Source: an uncultured Pelagibacteraceae bacterium (lineage in GTDB: Bacteria; Pseudomonadota; Alphaproteobacteria; Pelagibacterales; Pelagibacteraceae). From it: a stretch of 64,000 bases of DNA. Shown here one piece after another: positions 1 through 8,786 of the stretch; the first letter of the stretch is position 1, and every line of letters starts with the position of its first letter. The notes beneath the pieces are model-generated. The model saw nothing but the letters and a program-made list of their open reading frames with translations. It was not told where the DNA came from and ran no database searches. The position numbers and the translations under genes are program-made. The stretch spans positions 19,980 through 83,979 of the forward strand of contig CACLSF010000003.1 of assembly GCA_902609535.1 (NCBI GenBank), read 5' to 3'.

Positions 1-457
1 TTTTTAAAATATCAAATGCATCGTCAAAAATATTTTGCTCTCCCCCAACCATTATAGCTAACGAGGCTTCCTCTGCACCAATTGTTCCTCCAGATACAGG
101 TGCGTCCAAATAATTTATATTTTTTAATTTTAAATTATTACCATGTTTAGTTGCTGTAGTTGGTTTAACTGAACTCATATCAATAACTATGGCACCAGAT
201 TTTAAGCTTTTTGTAAAATCATCATTATTCATCACCTCATCAACAGCAGTATCATCTGTTAACATTGTGATAACAATATCACTTCCATCCACAGCATCTT
301 TTAACGTATTTGAAATTTTTGCACCGAATTCTTTTAGCGGCTCTGCTTTATTTTTTGATCTATTGAATGCCGTCAAATTGTATCCAGCTTTTAGGATATT
401 TTTAGACATTGGCAGGCCCATCAGGCCTATGCCTATAAAACCTATTTTTTTTGTCAT
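1..457 (-). CDS. 3-hydroxyisobutyrate dehydrogenase family beta-hydroxyacid dehydrogenase (3' end cut by window)
   Basis: The gene starts at an ATG at 457 and runs off the left edge, so only about 152 N-terminal residues are visible. The N-terminus reads MTKKIGFIGIGLMGLPMS, a GxGxxG Rossmann loop typical of the 3-hydroxyisobutyrate/tartronate-semialdehyde/L-threonate dehydrogenase family. Near residue 120 is the family substrate signature DAPVSGGTIGAEE, followed by LAIMVGG. These enzymes oxidise or reduce beta-hydroxy acids with NAD(P). The start directly abuts the dctM stop, so it is the last visible gene of the TRAP operon. A role on the imported hydroxy acid or a downstream semialdehyde is likely but inferred. 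The catalytic lysine region is outside the window, so the substrate cannot be narrowed. Confidence 0.85.
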   Translation of the reverse strand, partial: MTKKIGFIGIGLMGLPMSKNILKAGYNLTAFNRSKNKAEPLKEFGAKISNTLKDAVDGSDIVITMLTDDTAVDEVMNNDDFTKSLKSGAIVIDMSSVKPTTATKHGNNLKLKNINYLDAPVSGGTIGAEEASLAIMVGGEQNIFDDAFDILK

Positions 458-1780
458 TTATTTTTTAGGTACGAATTCGTGGAAATTTTGTGTCATCACT
501 TCTGGAAAGAACATTACACAAGCTAAAACAATCAATTGGATTACTACAAAAGGAGCAAATCCTCTAAAAATATCTGTTAATGAAATATGAGGAGGTGCTA
601 CAGATTTTAAATAAAAAGCTGCTGGACCGAAAGGAGGACTTAAAAATGAGACTTGCATATTAACACAGAACAGTATTCCAAACCAAATAGGATCAAAACC
701 AAGTGCGAGAACTATTGGTAAAAATACTGGCATTGCTAACAAAACAATTCCAACCCAATCCATAAAAGCACCCATTATCAAAAACATTACTTGCATCATA
801 AATATTAAATACATTGGTTTTAGATCATATGCTAAAATCGTTTCAGCCACATAAGTTGGTCCACCTGCTAAAGAATAAGCTCCAGCTAAAACTGTAGCTC
901 CAAAAGTAATGGTTAAAATAGTACCTGAGGCTTTAAAAGTTCTAACCAATGCATCTTTAAATAAAAACCACGTTAATTCTTTTCTCGCAAATATTATAAT
1001 TAATGTAGCAACTACACCCATTCCAGCTGCTTCTGTGATACCTGTTATTCCAGAATAAATTGATCCTAAAACTATTATTACAATTCCAATTGGTGGTAAA
1101 AGGCCTGGAAGGTAAGACATTTTTTCTTTTAAAGTTAAAGCTGGTTCATCGCTTAGTGGGGCTAGATGTGGTTGTAATCTTGTTCGTATAAGAATGTATG
1201 TAATTATCAAACCTGAAATCATTAAACCTGGAACAATAGCTTCTTGGAACAACATCGTAATCGAAGTTTCTGTTGTTAGTCCATAAATAATTAGAACAAT
1301 AGATGGAGGTATCATTGTACCCAATGAACCTGATGCACAAATAATACCAATAGACATGTCTTGATCATATTTTAATCTCAACATCTGAGGCAGTGCTATT
1401 AATCCCAATAAAACTATTTCTCCTCCTATAATTCCACTCATCGCAGCCATAATTGTTGCCATGATTGCAGTTACAACACCTACCCCTCCCCTAGTTTTTC
1501 TTAACCAAGCATTTAATGCATCATATAAATCTCTCGCAATGTTTGAGCGTTCAAGTAAGGAGGCCATAAATATAAATAACGGAACAGATAAAAATGAATA
1601 CGTTACAACAAGAGAATAATATCTTGAAAGTAAAATTCCTAATGCATGTTCACCAATGTATAAAAATACAAGTACTGCCCCCATAAAACCTGAGGCAAAG
1701 CCCATTGGAACACCAATGGCTATAAGAGCTAGCAATCCAACAATAAGTATTATCGAGAGTGTTCCTATTTCAAATTCCAT
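458..1780 (-). CDS. dctM: TRAP transporter large permease (DctM family)
   Basis: A 440-residue, highly hydrophobic protein with the usual DctM length and about a dozen membrane segments. It has the typical motifs of the large TRAP subunit, such as GGEIVLLGLIALPQM near residue 120 and SGSLGTMIPPSI near 152. It forms the ion-coupled channel of a tripartite uptake system with DctQ and DctP. It lies one base downstream of dctQ and directly upstream of the beta-hydroxyacid dehydrogenase. The substrate is unknown. Neighbouring sugar-acid dehydratase and hydroxyacid dehydrogenase genes suggest a sugar acid or polyol, and this is inference. Confidence 0.95.
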   Translation of the reverse strand: MEFEIGTLSIILIVGLLALIAIGVPMGFASGFMGAVLVFLYIGEHALGILLSRYYSLVVTYSFLSVPLFIFMASLLERSNIARDLYDALNAWLRKTRGGVGVVTAIMATIMAAMSGIIGGEIVLLGLIALPQMLRLKYDQDMSIGIICASGSLGTMIPPSIVLIIYGLTTETSITMLFQEAIVPGLMISGLIITYILIRTRLQPHLAPLSDEPALTLKEKMSYLPGLLPPIGIVIIVLGSIYSGITGITEAAGMGVVATLIIIFARKELTWFLFKDALVRTFKASGTILTITFGATVLAGAYSLAGGPTYVAETILAYDLKPMYLIFMMQVMFLIMGAFMDWVGIVLLAMPVFLPIVLALGFDPIWFGILFCVNMQVSFLSPPFGPAAFYLKSVAPPHISLTDIFRGFAPFVVIQLIVLACVMFFPEVMTQNFHEFVPKK

Positions 1781-1781
1781 A

Positions 1782-2372
1782 TTATTCTAAATCTTTAGCG
1801 GGATCGTATTGTCTTTCTTTAGGATTTCTCCAATCAATTATTAAATTGTTAATAGACTGAAGTGCAATAAGAAATACACATATAAGTGTAAGTGGTTTCA
1901 TAGTAGCTGGAATTGGTGGATCCCAATACGTTGCAAATCTCTCCCAGTTTACAAATGATCTGTAAGCATCCTCCATACCACCATAAATTACAGCCCCTGC
2001 AAAAAGAACAATAACAATAGTGCTAATTAGATCAAATATTCTTTGTGTCGGTCTACTGACAAAGTCATATAATAACACTATTCTAATGTGGCTTCTCAAT
2101 CTTGTTGCATATATGCCCCCCACTAAATAACATACACCAGCCAACCATAGGCATAACTCATTGGCCCATAAGGTGGGTTTAAATAAGACATATCTCATAA
2201 AAATTTCGTACATCATTACAAGTACTATTACTGGGATTAAATATTTTATTGTATGGCTTAAAAATAAGGAAATTCTATCTATCCAAAATATTGGAAAATC
2301 ATCTTTGCTTGCAACTTTTTCATTTTGCTCTTGTAACTGTTTGTCTTGAATCTCTTTATCATTCATTGGCAA
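1782..2372 (-). CDS. dctQ: TRAP transporter small permease (DctQ family)
   Basis: A 196-residue membrane protein with a charged N-terminal tail of about 35 residues and four predicted membrane segments. The segment FMRYVLFKPTLWANELCLWL fits the small TRAP subunit, including the conserved W-x-N/E-E core. The length is at the long end for DctQ, as in the mannitol/chloroaromatic-type TRAP subgroup. It pairs with DctM in the membrane. It sits between dctP and dctM, and an inverted repeat just upstream separates it from dctP, so its expression probably needs readthrough from dctP. Confidence 0.9.
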   Translation of the reverse strand: MPMNDKEIQDKQLQEQNEKVASKDDFPIFWIDRISLFLSHTIKYLIPVIVLVMMYEIFMRYVLFKPTLWANELCLWLAGVCYLVGGIYATRLRSHIRIVLLYDFVSRPTQRIFDLISTIVIVLFAGAVIYGGMEDAYRSFVNWERFATYWDPPIPATMKPLTLICVFLIALQSINNLIIDWRNPKERQYDPAKDLE

Positions 2373-2388
2373 AAAATTTACTTAATAA

Positions 2389-2410
2389 GAAGGGCCTTTT
2401 CAGGCCCTTC
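2389..2410 (-). terminator. Hairpin between dctP and dctQ (attenuating terminator)
   Basis: A perfect 8-bp GC-rich inverted repeat, GAAGGGCC/GGCCCTTC, with a 6-base loop lies 24 bp after the dctP stop and just before dctQ. On the minus strand it is followed by TTATTAAG rather than a pure T run, so it is probably leaky. The position fits partial termination after the binding-protein gene. Confidence 0.65.
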
Positions 2411-2434
2411 AATATTTTGATATGTTGCTAATAA

Positions 2435-3451
2435 TTATAGGATACCGTTAGCTTTCATGTAAGCTTTATGTATCTCAATAAGAGCAGCAGCTTCAGGAGA
2501 TTTTTTCTTCCATTCTTCCCAAGCGCCAAGTGCAGCATTTCTGAACTTAAGTCTATCTTCTCTAGACCAGTCATGAAGAGTAACACCCATAGCATTTAAA
2601 GCTTTGACTGCTTCAGCATTTTTTCTCTCAACTAAACTAGTGATTGTTCTACCGCAGATCTCGATTGCAGCTAACATTGCACCTTGTTCATGAGGCTTTA
2701 ACTTATTCCAAACTTTTGAATTACAAGCTAAGTGGTCTGCTGGCATAGAGTGGAAACCTGGATATGTAGCATATTTGTTTTGCTCATAGTGTCCACCTGC
2801 ATAGTTTGTAGCTAAAGATGAATAATCCGCACCATCAATTAGACCAGTTTGTAAAGCAGTTGGAACTTCACCAAAATCCATCACGATCGGCTTAGCACCT
2901 AATGCTGTAAAGATCATACTTTCCATTCCTGGAGGCGATCTAAATTTAAAGTCTTTGATAGATGCAACATCTGGGATTGGTTTGCTAGATATTAAAGACT
3001 CATGTCCTGGTATCCACCAACCAATTAAAGTCATTCCATATTTATTGTATAGTGCATCAACAGCTTCTTGAGCTCCTGGGAACTTTAAGAAGTCATATTG
3101 TTGATATGGGTTATCATATCCACCCATAACGTCACCTGCAAATTGGAATGCAGCATTTTTACCCGTTTGATATCCAGCACCTGTCATATCACAATCAATA
3201 ATTCCAGTTTGTGCAGAGTTAAATACCTCAGCAGATTTTCCTGTTACAGATGATGAGTAAAACATTTGTACTTTTAAACTTCCGCCAGAAAACTTTTCAA
3301 CGTTCTTAGCGAATTGAGCTGCAACTTCACCATTTGGTGAGCTAGCTGTAAAGTGAGTTTCTATTTTTAGAGTTTTTGCATTTGCAGAACCAAATAAAGT
3401 AATAGAAACTACAGCAATAGCAGCAGTTATTTTTGTTATTAATTTTAACAT
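2435..3451 (-). CDS. dctP: TRAP transporter substrate-binding protein (DctP family)
   Basis: A 338-residue periplasmic binding protein. Residues 1-25 form a signal peptide ending in SANA. The segment DFKFRSPPGMESMIFTALGA carries the conserved ligand-binding arginine at residue 171, and TALQTGLIDGAD near 200 is another family hallmark. It delivers the ligand to DctQM. The start has a strong GAGGGAAAA ribosome site a few bases upstream and a promoter-like TTGAAT-17-TTAAAT about 30-58 bp upstream. The gene is first in its operon and is followed by a hairpin, as expected for an abundant binding protein. The sequence resembles the mannitol/chloroaromatic TRAP subgroup, but the ligand cannot be read from sequence. 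Confidence 0.95.
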   Translation of the reverse strand: MLKLITKITAAIAVVSITLFGSANAKTLKIETHFTASSPNGEVAAQFAKNVEKFSGGSLKVQMFYSSSVTGKSAEVFNSAQTGIIDCDMTGAGYQTGKNAAFQFAGDVMGGYDNPYQQYDFLKFPGAQEAVDALYNKYGMTLIGWWIPGHESLISSKPIPDVASIKDFKFRSPPGMESMIFTALGAKPIVMDFGEVPTALQTGLIDGADYSSLATNYAGGHYEQNKYATYPGFHSMPADHLACNSKVWNKLKPHEQGAMLAAIEICGRTITSLVERKNAEAVKALNAMGVTLHDWSREDRLKFRNAALGAWEEWKKKSPEAAALIEIHKAYMKANGIL

Positions 3452-3480
3452 TATTTTCCCTCTCGGTTATGTTTTTTTAA

Positions 3481-3509
3481 ATTTAAACATAAAGAGAAAA
3501 AAAATTCAA
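3481..3509 (-). promoter_or_regulatory. Predicted dctP promoter
   Basis: On the minus strand, TTGAAT (3509-3504) and TTAAAT (3486-3481) are separated by exactly 17 bases, with the dctP ATG 29 bases further on. The same two hexamers with the same spacing precede the rbsB-like gene (24193-24221). A weak inverted repeat, TATGTTT/AAACATA at 3468-3491, overlaps the -10 end. No transcript data support it. Confidence 0.45.
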
Positions 3510-3563
3510 ATAAAAGAGGGAAATAAATTTCTTAAGATAATTAGTTTATATAATTGCAACTAA

Positions 3564-3586
3564 AAGTTGTATTGTTTATACAACTT
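3564..3586 (-). terminator. Hairpin at the end of the hydroxyacid dehydrogenase gene
   Basis: A perfect 9-bp inverted repeat, AAGTTGTAT/ATACAACTT, has a 5-base loop and overlaps the stop codon of the minus-strand gene ending at 3576. On the minus strand it is followed by TTAG, so it is a moderate intrinsic terminator at best. It would end the dehydratase-dehydrogenase transcript before the dctP promoter. Confidence 0.45.
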
Positions 3587-4544
3587 CTGACAAAAGAGGT
3601 TTTTGAGAGAAAAAACATTTTATATTATCTACAGCTAACATACTCATAGCCAATCTAGTTTCATGTGTCGCACTTCCTACATGAGGAAGAACAAAACAAT
3701 TTTCTAACTCTAAATATCTTTTATCAAGGTTAGGTTCATTATTAAACACATCTAATCCAGCTCCATAGATTTTTTTATTTTGCAAGGCTTCAATCAGAGC
3801 ATCATCATCTACAGTTGATCCTCTCGAAGTATTTATGAAAACTGAATGTTTTGGAAATAGTTTTAAAATTTCTGAATTAATTATATTTTTAGTTTCCGCT
3901 GTGGCAGGAGTATGTAAGCTTACATAATCGCAATTAGGTAGCATTGATTTTAAATCAGGGTAATAAGTTGCATCTTTTTCAAGATCATTAGATAACTTAT
4001 TTCTATTGTAATAAACTATTTTCATTTTAAACGATCTAGCTCTGTCAGCAACTATTTGTCCGATCCTTCCCATTCCTATTATACCTAAAGTTTTTCCTGT
4101 AATTTCATTACCAACCATTAGTTTAGTAATGTCTGGTCTATGATCTTTCCACTTATTTGACTTAACTAGATTATAAGCCTCACCAATTCTTCTAGACGAT
4201 GCTAAAATTAAAAGGATTGTTATTTCTGCTACAGCATCGTTTAATACATTTGGCGTATTTGAAACTTTGATATTTTTTTCTTTAGCTGATTGTGTATGGA
4301 TATTGTCGTATCCAACTCCAACATGACCAATAATTTTTAATTTTCCATTTAAACTATCAAAAAAATTTTTATCTAATTTATCAAAACTTGTAGATATTAA
4401 ACCATCATATTCATTAGAAAGTTTTATTAATTCCTCATATGTATAAGGTTTGTCTTCTAAATTAAGAGTTACATCAAATTCTTTTTTTAATATTTGTTCA
4501 GCACCATCAGAAATTTTTCGAGAAACTAAAATTTTTGGTTTCAT
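3576..4544 (-). CDS. D-2-hydroxyacid dehydrogenase (glyoxylate/hydroxypyruvate reductase-like)
   Basis: A 322-residue NAD(P)-dependent D-isomer-specific 2-hydroxyacid dehydrogenase. It shows GMGRIG of the Rossmann fold near residue 158, INTSRGSTVDDDAL with the catalytic arginine near 240, the glutamate in VFNNEPNLD, and the catalytic histidine in LPHVGSAT. It interconverts 2-keto and D-2-hydroxy acids such as glyoxylate/glycolate or hydroxypyruvate/glycerate. Its ATG directly follows the stop of the IlvD/EDD dehydratase, so the two are co-transcribed. A role in reducing a C2-C3 keto acid from sugar-acid cleavage is inferred. It is one of three such dehydrogenases in the window. Confidence 0.9.
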   Translation of the reverse strand: MKPKILVSRKISDGAEQILKKEFDVTLNLEDKPYTYEELIKLSNEYDGLISTSFDKLDKNFFDSLNGKLKIIGHVGVGYDNIHTQSAKEKNIKVSNTPNVLNDAVAEITILLILASSRRIGEAYNLVKSNKWKDHRPDITKLMVGNEITGKTLGIIGMGRIGQIVADRARSFKMKIVYYNRNKLSNDLEKDATYYPDLKSMLPNCDYVSLHTPATAETKNIINSEILKLFPKHSVFINTSRGSTVDDDALIEALQNKKIYGAGLDVFNNEPNLDKRYLELENCFVLPHVGSATHETRLAMSMLAVDNIKCFFSQKPLLSEVV

Positions 4545-6320
4545 CTAATGAGAGTTTCTTAGAACACCTTTTGTTTTAGTGATATCTAAATATTGATCTC
4601 TTGACATAATACATGCACCGTCTTCAAGTTGACCAACATTTGATCTAGAAATTTCTTGCCAAGGAGTTTGATTTGTAAGTTTTTTAATTTTTTTGTTTTT
4701 TCTTCTTTTGATAAATTCAGACTTAGTAATTTGAAGGTCTACTCTTCTTTTATTTAGATCTATTGTCATTTTGTCTCCAGTTTTAACAATTGCTAAATCA
4801 CCGCCAACAGCGGATTCTGGTGATACATGAAGTATAGATGGACTTTCTGAAGTACCACTTTGTCTTCCATCTCCAAGAGTTGGAAGTGCATTAATACCTT
4901 TTTTTAATAATCTGTCTGGTGGCTGCATATTAACTACTTCGGCTGAACCTGGATATCCAACAGGGCCACAGCCTCTTATTATTAAAATAGAATTTTCATC
5001 TATTTTAAGTTTCTTGCTATTAATCCTGTCATGATAATCCTCTGGACCTTCAAAAACTACTGCTTTTCCTTTAAAAACGTTTGGATGTTTAGGGTTTGAT
5101 AAGTATCTATCTCTAAATTCTTTACTAATTACTGAAGTTTTCATAATTGCTGATGAAAAGAAATTTCCTTTCATAACTAAGAATCCAGCCTTAGCAGTTA
5201 AGCTATCTTTAAATGTTTTAATTACATTCCTATCTACATTAACTTTTTTTCTTAAATTCTGGGCAACTGTTTTGCCAGTAACAGTAAGTAAGTTTTGGTG
5301 AATTTTTTTGTGCTTCATTAATTCTTTCATGATTGCTGGAATTCCACCTGCTCTATAAAAACCTTCCATTAAATGTTCTCCAGCAGGTTGACAGTTTGCT
5401 AATAAAGGTATTTTGTGTCCAAGCTTTTGCCAATTAGACAAATCAAATTTTACACCCATGTGTTTAGCAATCGCAATTAAATGTGTGGTACAATTACTAG
5501 AAGCTCCTATAGCACTTGCAACTATGACTGCATTTTCAAATGCTTTCTTTGTCATAATTTTAGAAGGTGTTAAATCTTCGTGAACCATTTTTACAATTCT
5601 GGATCCTGTCTCAAAAGAAATTTGTTCTCTTTCTCGATATGGAGCTGGTATTACTGCACACCCAGGTAAAGACATTCCTAATGCTTCTGCAACAGAATTC
5701 ATTGAAGAAGCAGTTCCCATTGTATTACAATGACCAGGGCTTGGTGCAGATGCTGCTGCCATATCCATAAATTCTTCGTAATTAATTTCTCCTTTGGCAT
5801 GCAATCTTCTTGCTTCCCAAATTATCGTTCCTGAACCAGCTTTCTTTCCTTTATAATTTCCATCAAGCATTGGACCGCCGGATAAAACAATTGCAGGAAT
5901 ATTAACTGTTGCAGCCGCCATTAAAGCTGCTGGAGTTGTCTTATCACATCCTGTAGTAAGTATAACTCCATCAAGTGGGTACCCATAAAGTACCTCTACT
6001 AATGATAAGTATGATAAATTTCTATCCAACATGGCAGTTGGTTTCTTGCCAGTTTCTTGGATTGGATGGGTGGGGAATTCCATCGGAATACCGCCTGCTC
6101 TTCTAATTCCATCTTTAATTCTTTTGCTAAGTGATAAAAAGTGTCTATTACATGGGGATAAATCACTTCCTGATTGCGCAATACCAATAATCGGATTTCC
6201 TGATTGAAGTTCTTCTCTTGTAAGACCATAATTTAGATATCTTTCTAAATACATAGCAGTCATCCCTGGGTCTTTAGGGTCATCAAACCATTGTTTGCTT
6301 CTTAAATTCTTCTTTTTCAT
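4545..6320 (-). CDS. IlvD/EDD-family sugar-acid dehydratase (arabinonate/xylonate type)
   Basis: A 591-residue dehydratase of the dihydroxyacid/6-phosphogluconate dehydratase family. Three cysteines expected to hold the iron-sulfur cluster are present at residues 57 (SPCNRH), 125 (GCDKTTP) and 198 (PGHCNTMG). The segment GPMLDGNYKGKKAGSGTI matches the pentonate/hexonate dehydratase branch (L-arabinonate, D-xylonate, D-galactonate) better than amino-acid IlvD. It would turn an aldonic acid into a 2-keto-3-deoxy acid in the cytoplasm. It is adjacent to a 2-hydroxyacid dehydrogenase, downstream of a divergent UxaA-type dehydratase, and close to a TRAP system. The precise sugar acid is not determinable here. 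Confidence 0.88.
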   Translation of the reverse strand: MKKKNLRSKQWFDDPKDPGMTAMYLERYLNYGLTREELQSGNPIIGIAQSGSDLSPCNRHFLSLSKRIKDGIRRAGGIPMEFPTHPIQETGKKPTAMLDRNLSYLSLVEVLYGYPLDGVILTTGCDKTTPAALMAAATVNIPAIVLSGGPMLDGNYKGKKAGSGTIIWEARRLHAKGEINYEEFMDMAAASAPSPGHCNTMGTASSMNSVAEALGMSLPGCAVIPAPYREREQISFETGSRIVKMVHEDLTPSKIMTKKAFENAVIVASAIGASSNCTTHLIAIAKHMGVKFDLSNWQKLGHKIPLLANCQPAGEHLMEGFYRAGGIPAIMKELMKHKKIHQNLLTVTGKTVAQNLRKKVNVDRNVIKTFKDSLTAKAGFLVMKGNFFSSAIMKTSVISKEFRDRYLSNPKHPNVFKGKAVVFEGPEDYHDRINSKKLKIDENSILIIRGCGPVGYPGSAEVVNMQPPDRLLKKGINALPTLGDGRQSGTSESPSILHVSPESAVGGDLAIVKTGDKMTIDLNKRRVDLQITKSEFIKRRKNKKIKKLTNQTPWQEISRSNVGQLEDGACIMSRDQYLDITKTKGVLRNSH

Positions 6321-6367
6321 TAATTTTTAAATTATATTATATTGGTTTATAAAACTTATATTGAAAA

Positions 6368-7873
6368 ATGAATAGTCTAATTGTTCTCAATAAGAATGAT
6401 AATGTTGGCGTAAGTCAATTTATTATACCGGAAAAAACTAAAATTAGTGGTCAAGAGATAAGTACAATTGATCCAATACCTTTTGGACATAAAGTTTGTT
6501 TAAAACCTATAAACAAAGGTGATCCAATAATTAAGTATGATCAGATAATTGGATTTGCGTCAAAAAATATCACTGCTGGTGAACATGTTCATTCTCATAA
6601 CTTAGAATTTAAAGATTTTGAGAGAGCTTTTAGGGTTCAAAATAAAAAAACTATTATTGATGAAAAAGTTGATACTTTTTTCAACGGGATCTTAAGAGAT
6701 AATGGTCAAGTTGCTACTAGAAATTATATAGGGATCGTTAGTACAGTTAATTGTTCAGCAACTGTTACTAAGATGATTGTTGAAAAAATAAAATATTCAA
6801 ACATTTTAAATGATTATCCAAATATTGATGGGATAGTTCCAATTACTCACTCCACTGGGTGCGGAATGAATACTGTAAGTGAAGGTATGCAAATGTTTCA
6901 AAGAACAATAGATGGATTTAAAAATCATCCAAATTTTTCTCATGTATTTGTTATTGGTTTAGGTTGTGAGTGTGCACAAGTGAGTTTGTTTGATGAGTCT
7001 TTAAAAAAACATAATAGAATTCATTTTCTAACAATCCAAGATGAAGGTGGAACAAAAAAAATTGTAGAGAAAGTTCTATCGCAAATAAAAAATTTGTTAA
7101 CTGAGGCTAACAAAATTAAGAGAACACCTCAGTCTGTTAGTCACTTAACTTTAGCTCTTCAATGTGGAGGTTCAGATGGATATTCTGGCATTACAGCTAA
7201 TCCAGCTTTAGGTGTTGCAGCTGATTTGTTAGTTAAAAAAGGTGGAAGTTCAATATTATCTGAAACTCCTGAAATTTATGGGGCAGAGCATCTTTTAATT
7301 AATAGAGCTAACAGCCAAGAAACAGCTGATAAATTAATGGAAAGATTAAAATGGTGGAAAAATTACACTTCAATAAATAATAGCACCATGGACAACAACC
7401 CTGCTCCAGGAAATAAACGAGGCGGCTTAACTACGATATTAGAAAAATCACTTGGCGCAGTTGCTAAAGGTGGCAAATCAATACTAGAAGATGTGCTTGA
7501 ATACGCAGAGCCATTAAAAAATAAAGGCTTTAATTTCATGGATTCCCCAGGGTATGACCCTGTGTCTGTAACAGGGCAAGTTGCTTCAGGTGCAAATGTA
7601 ATATGTTTCACAACAGGAAGAGGTTCATGTTTTGGCTGTAAACCTGTTCCGAGTTTAAAATTATCAACAAATACTGCGATGTATGAAAAAATGGAAGAAG
7701 ATATGGATATAAATTGTGGGACTATTGCAGAAGGTAAAGAAGACATTGATAAAGTTGGAAATAGAATATTTGAGCTAGTTGTAAATACAGCTTCAGGAAA
7801 TAAATCAAAAAGTGAAATTAATGGCTACGGTGACGAGGAATTTAATCCTTGGCAAGTAGGCGTAGTAATGTAG
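6368..7873 (+). CDS. UxaA/GarD-family altronate/galactarate-type dehydratase
   Basis: A 501-residue full-length member of the altronate/galactarate dehydratase family. The N-terminal ~90 residues form the SAF-like domain (ending ITAGEHVHSHNLEF), and the remainder is the catalytic UxaA domain with STGCGMNT, GLGCECAQ, QCGGSDGYSG and FTTGRGSCFGCKP. The conserved cysteines fit the iron-binding site. It dehydrates a hexonate/hexarate to a 2-keto-3-deoxy acid. It is divergent from the IlvD/EDD dehydratase with 47 bp between starts, so the two may share control. A DMT permease follows after 28 bp. E. coli UxaA uses D-altronate, and the substrate here is open. Confidence 0.88.
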   Translation: MNSLIVLNKNDNVGVSQFIIPEKTKISGQEISTIDPIPFGHKVCLKPINKGDPIIKYDQIIGFASKNITAGEHVHSHNLEFKDFERAFRVQNKKTIIDEKVDTFFNGILRDNGQVATRNYIGIVSTVNCSATVTKMIVEKIKYSNILNDYPNIDGIVPITHSTGCGMNTVSEGMQMFQRTIDGFKNHPNFSHVFVIGLGCECAQVSLFDESLKKHNRIHFLTIQDEGGTKKIVEKVLSQIKNLLTEANKIKRTPQSVSHLTLALQCGGSDGYSGITANPALGVAADLLVKKGGSSILSETPEIYGAEHLLINRANSQETADKLMERLKWWKNYTSINNSTMDNNPAPGNKRGGLTTILEKSLGAVAKGGKSILEDVLEYAEPLKNKGFNFMDSPGYDPVSVTGQVASGANVICFTTGRGSCFGCKPVPSLKLSTNTAMYEKMEEDMDINCGTIAEGKEDIDKVGNRIFELVVNTASGNKSKSEINGYGDEEFNPWQVGVVM

Positions 7874-7901
7874 TTTTTTGAAAAATTTTTCATAAATTAT
7901 C

Positions 7902-8786
7902 ATGTCAGAAAATAAAAAAGCTTCTTTAATTAAGGTTATTTTTCTGTCCGCTTCAGGGTTTTTTTTATTTGTATGTATGGATTCAACTGCAAAATATTTA
8001 GGAAATGTTATGCCAGTTACGCAAGCCGTGTGGGGAAGATTTTTTTTTCACTTTGTTGCACTTTGTGTTTATTTCGTAATCTTCAAACCAAAGCTAAATT
8101 TAACTAGAAATTTTAAAATTCAAATTATTAGATCATTATTAATGGTTACAGCAACATTTTTTATGTTCAACTCATTGCAAAGATTTGATTTAGTTGACAT
8201 TTATGTAGTTTTTTTTAGCGCTCCATTAATTGTTTCGCTTTTATCAGCATATTTTTTAAAAGACATATTATCTCCTAAAGGTACAATATTGATGTTGCTA
8301 AGTTTTGGATCAATTATTTATGCCCTAGGACCTAGTATGAAAGTATTATCACCAGAACTCATCTTTCCTATTGTGCCACCATTATGTTGGGCACTTTATC
8401 AATTTTTTACAAAACTTATTTCAGGAAACAATGAGCCTTTCTCAGCAGTTTTCTATACCGCTGTTACTGGGGCTTTGATATTTACAATTTATATTTCATT
8501 TAATTGGGTAACGATTGAAAATAATATTTATTGGATTGGTTTAGTTGCTATGGGAATATTTGGTTTCATAAGTCATTTTATAATTATTTATGCAATTCAA
8601 TTGTCTAATTTATCATTTGTAACTAATTTTCAATATTCTCAATTATTATGGTCAACAATAATTAACTTTTTAATTTTTGGTGTTCCAGCAGATATAAGTA
8701 AAATAATAGGTCTTATAGGAATTATAATTTTTGGAGTTTTGTTTATTAGAGTTGAGGGCACAAAGAAGGTAAAAAAAATTAGCTAA
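7902..8786 (+). CDS. EamA/DMT-superfamily permease
   Basis: A 294-residue protein with about ten membrane segments in two EamA repeats and a lysine-rich C-terminus. The family exports or imports small metabolites, so direction and substrate are unknown. It follows the UxaA-type dehydratase on the same strand, suggesting transport or efflux of a sugar-acid intermediate. Its last 8 bases overlap the end of the convergent Gfo/Idh/MocA gene (8779-8786). Confidence 0.85.
   Translation: MSENKKASLIKVIFLSASGFFLFVCMDSTAKYLGNVMPVTQAVWGRFFFHFVALCVYFVIFKPKLNLTRNFKIQIIRSLLMVTATFFMFNSLQRFDLVDIYVVFFSAPLIVSLLSAYFLKDILSPKGTILMLLSFGSIIYALGPSMKVLSPELIFPIVPPLCWALYQFFTKLISGNNEPFSAVFYTAVTGALIFTIYISFNWVTIENNIYWIGLVAMGIFGFISHFIIIYAIQLSNLSFVTNFQYSQLLWSTIINFLIFGVPADISKIIGLIGIIIFGVLFIRVEGTKKVKKIS

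Noticed and set aside
7363..7746. 127-residue minus-strand frame inside the UxaA-type gene
   Set aside because: It is the antisense of a well-conserved catalytic domain and has no recognisable motif.
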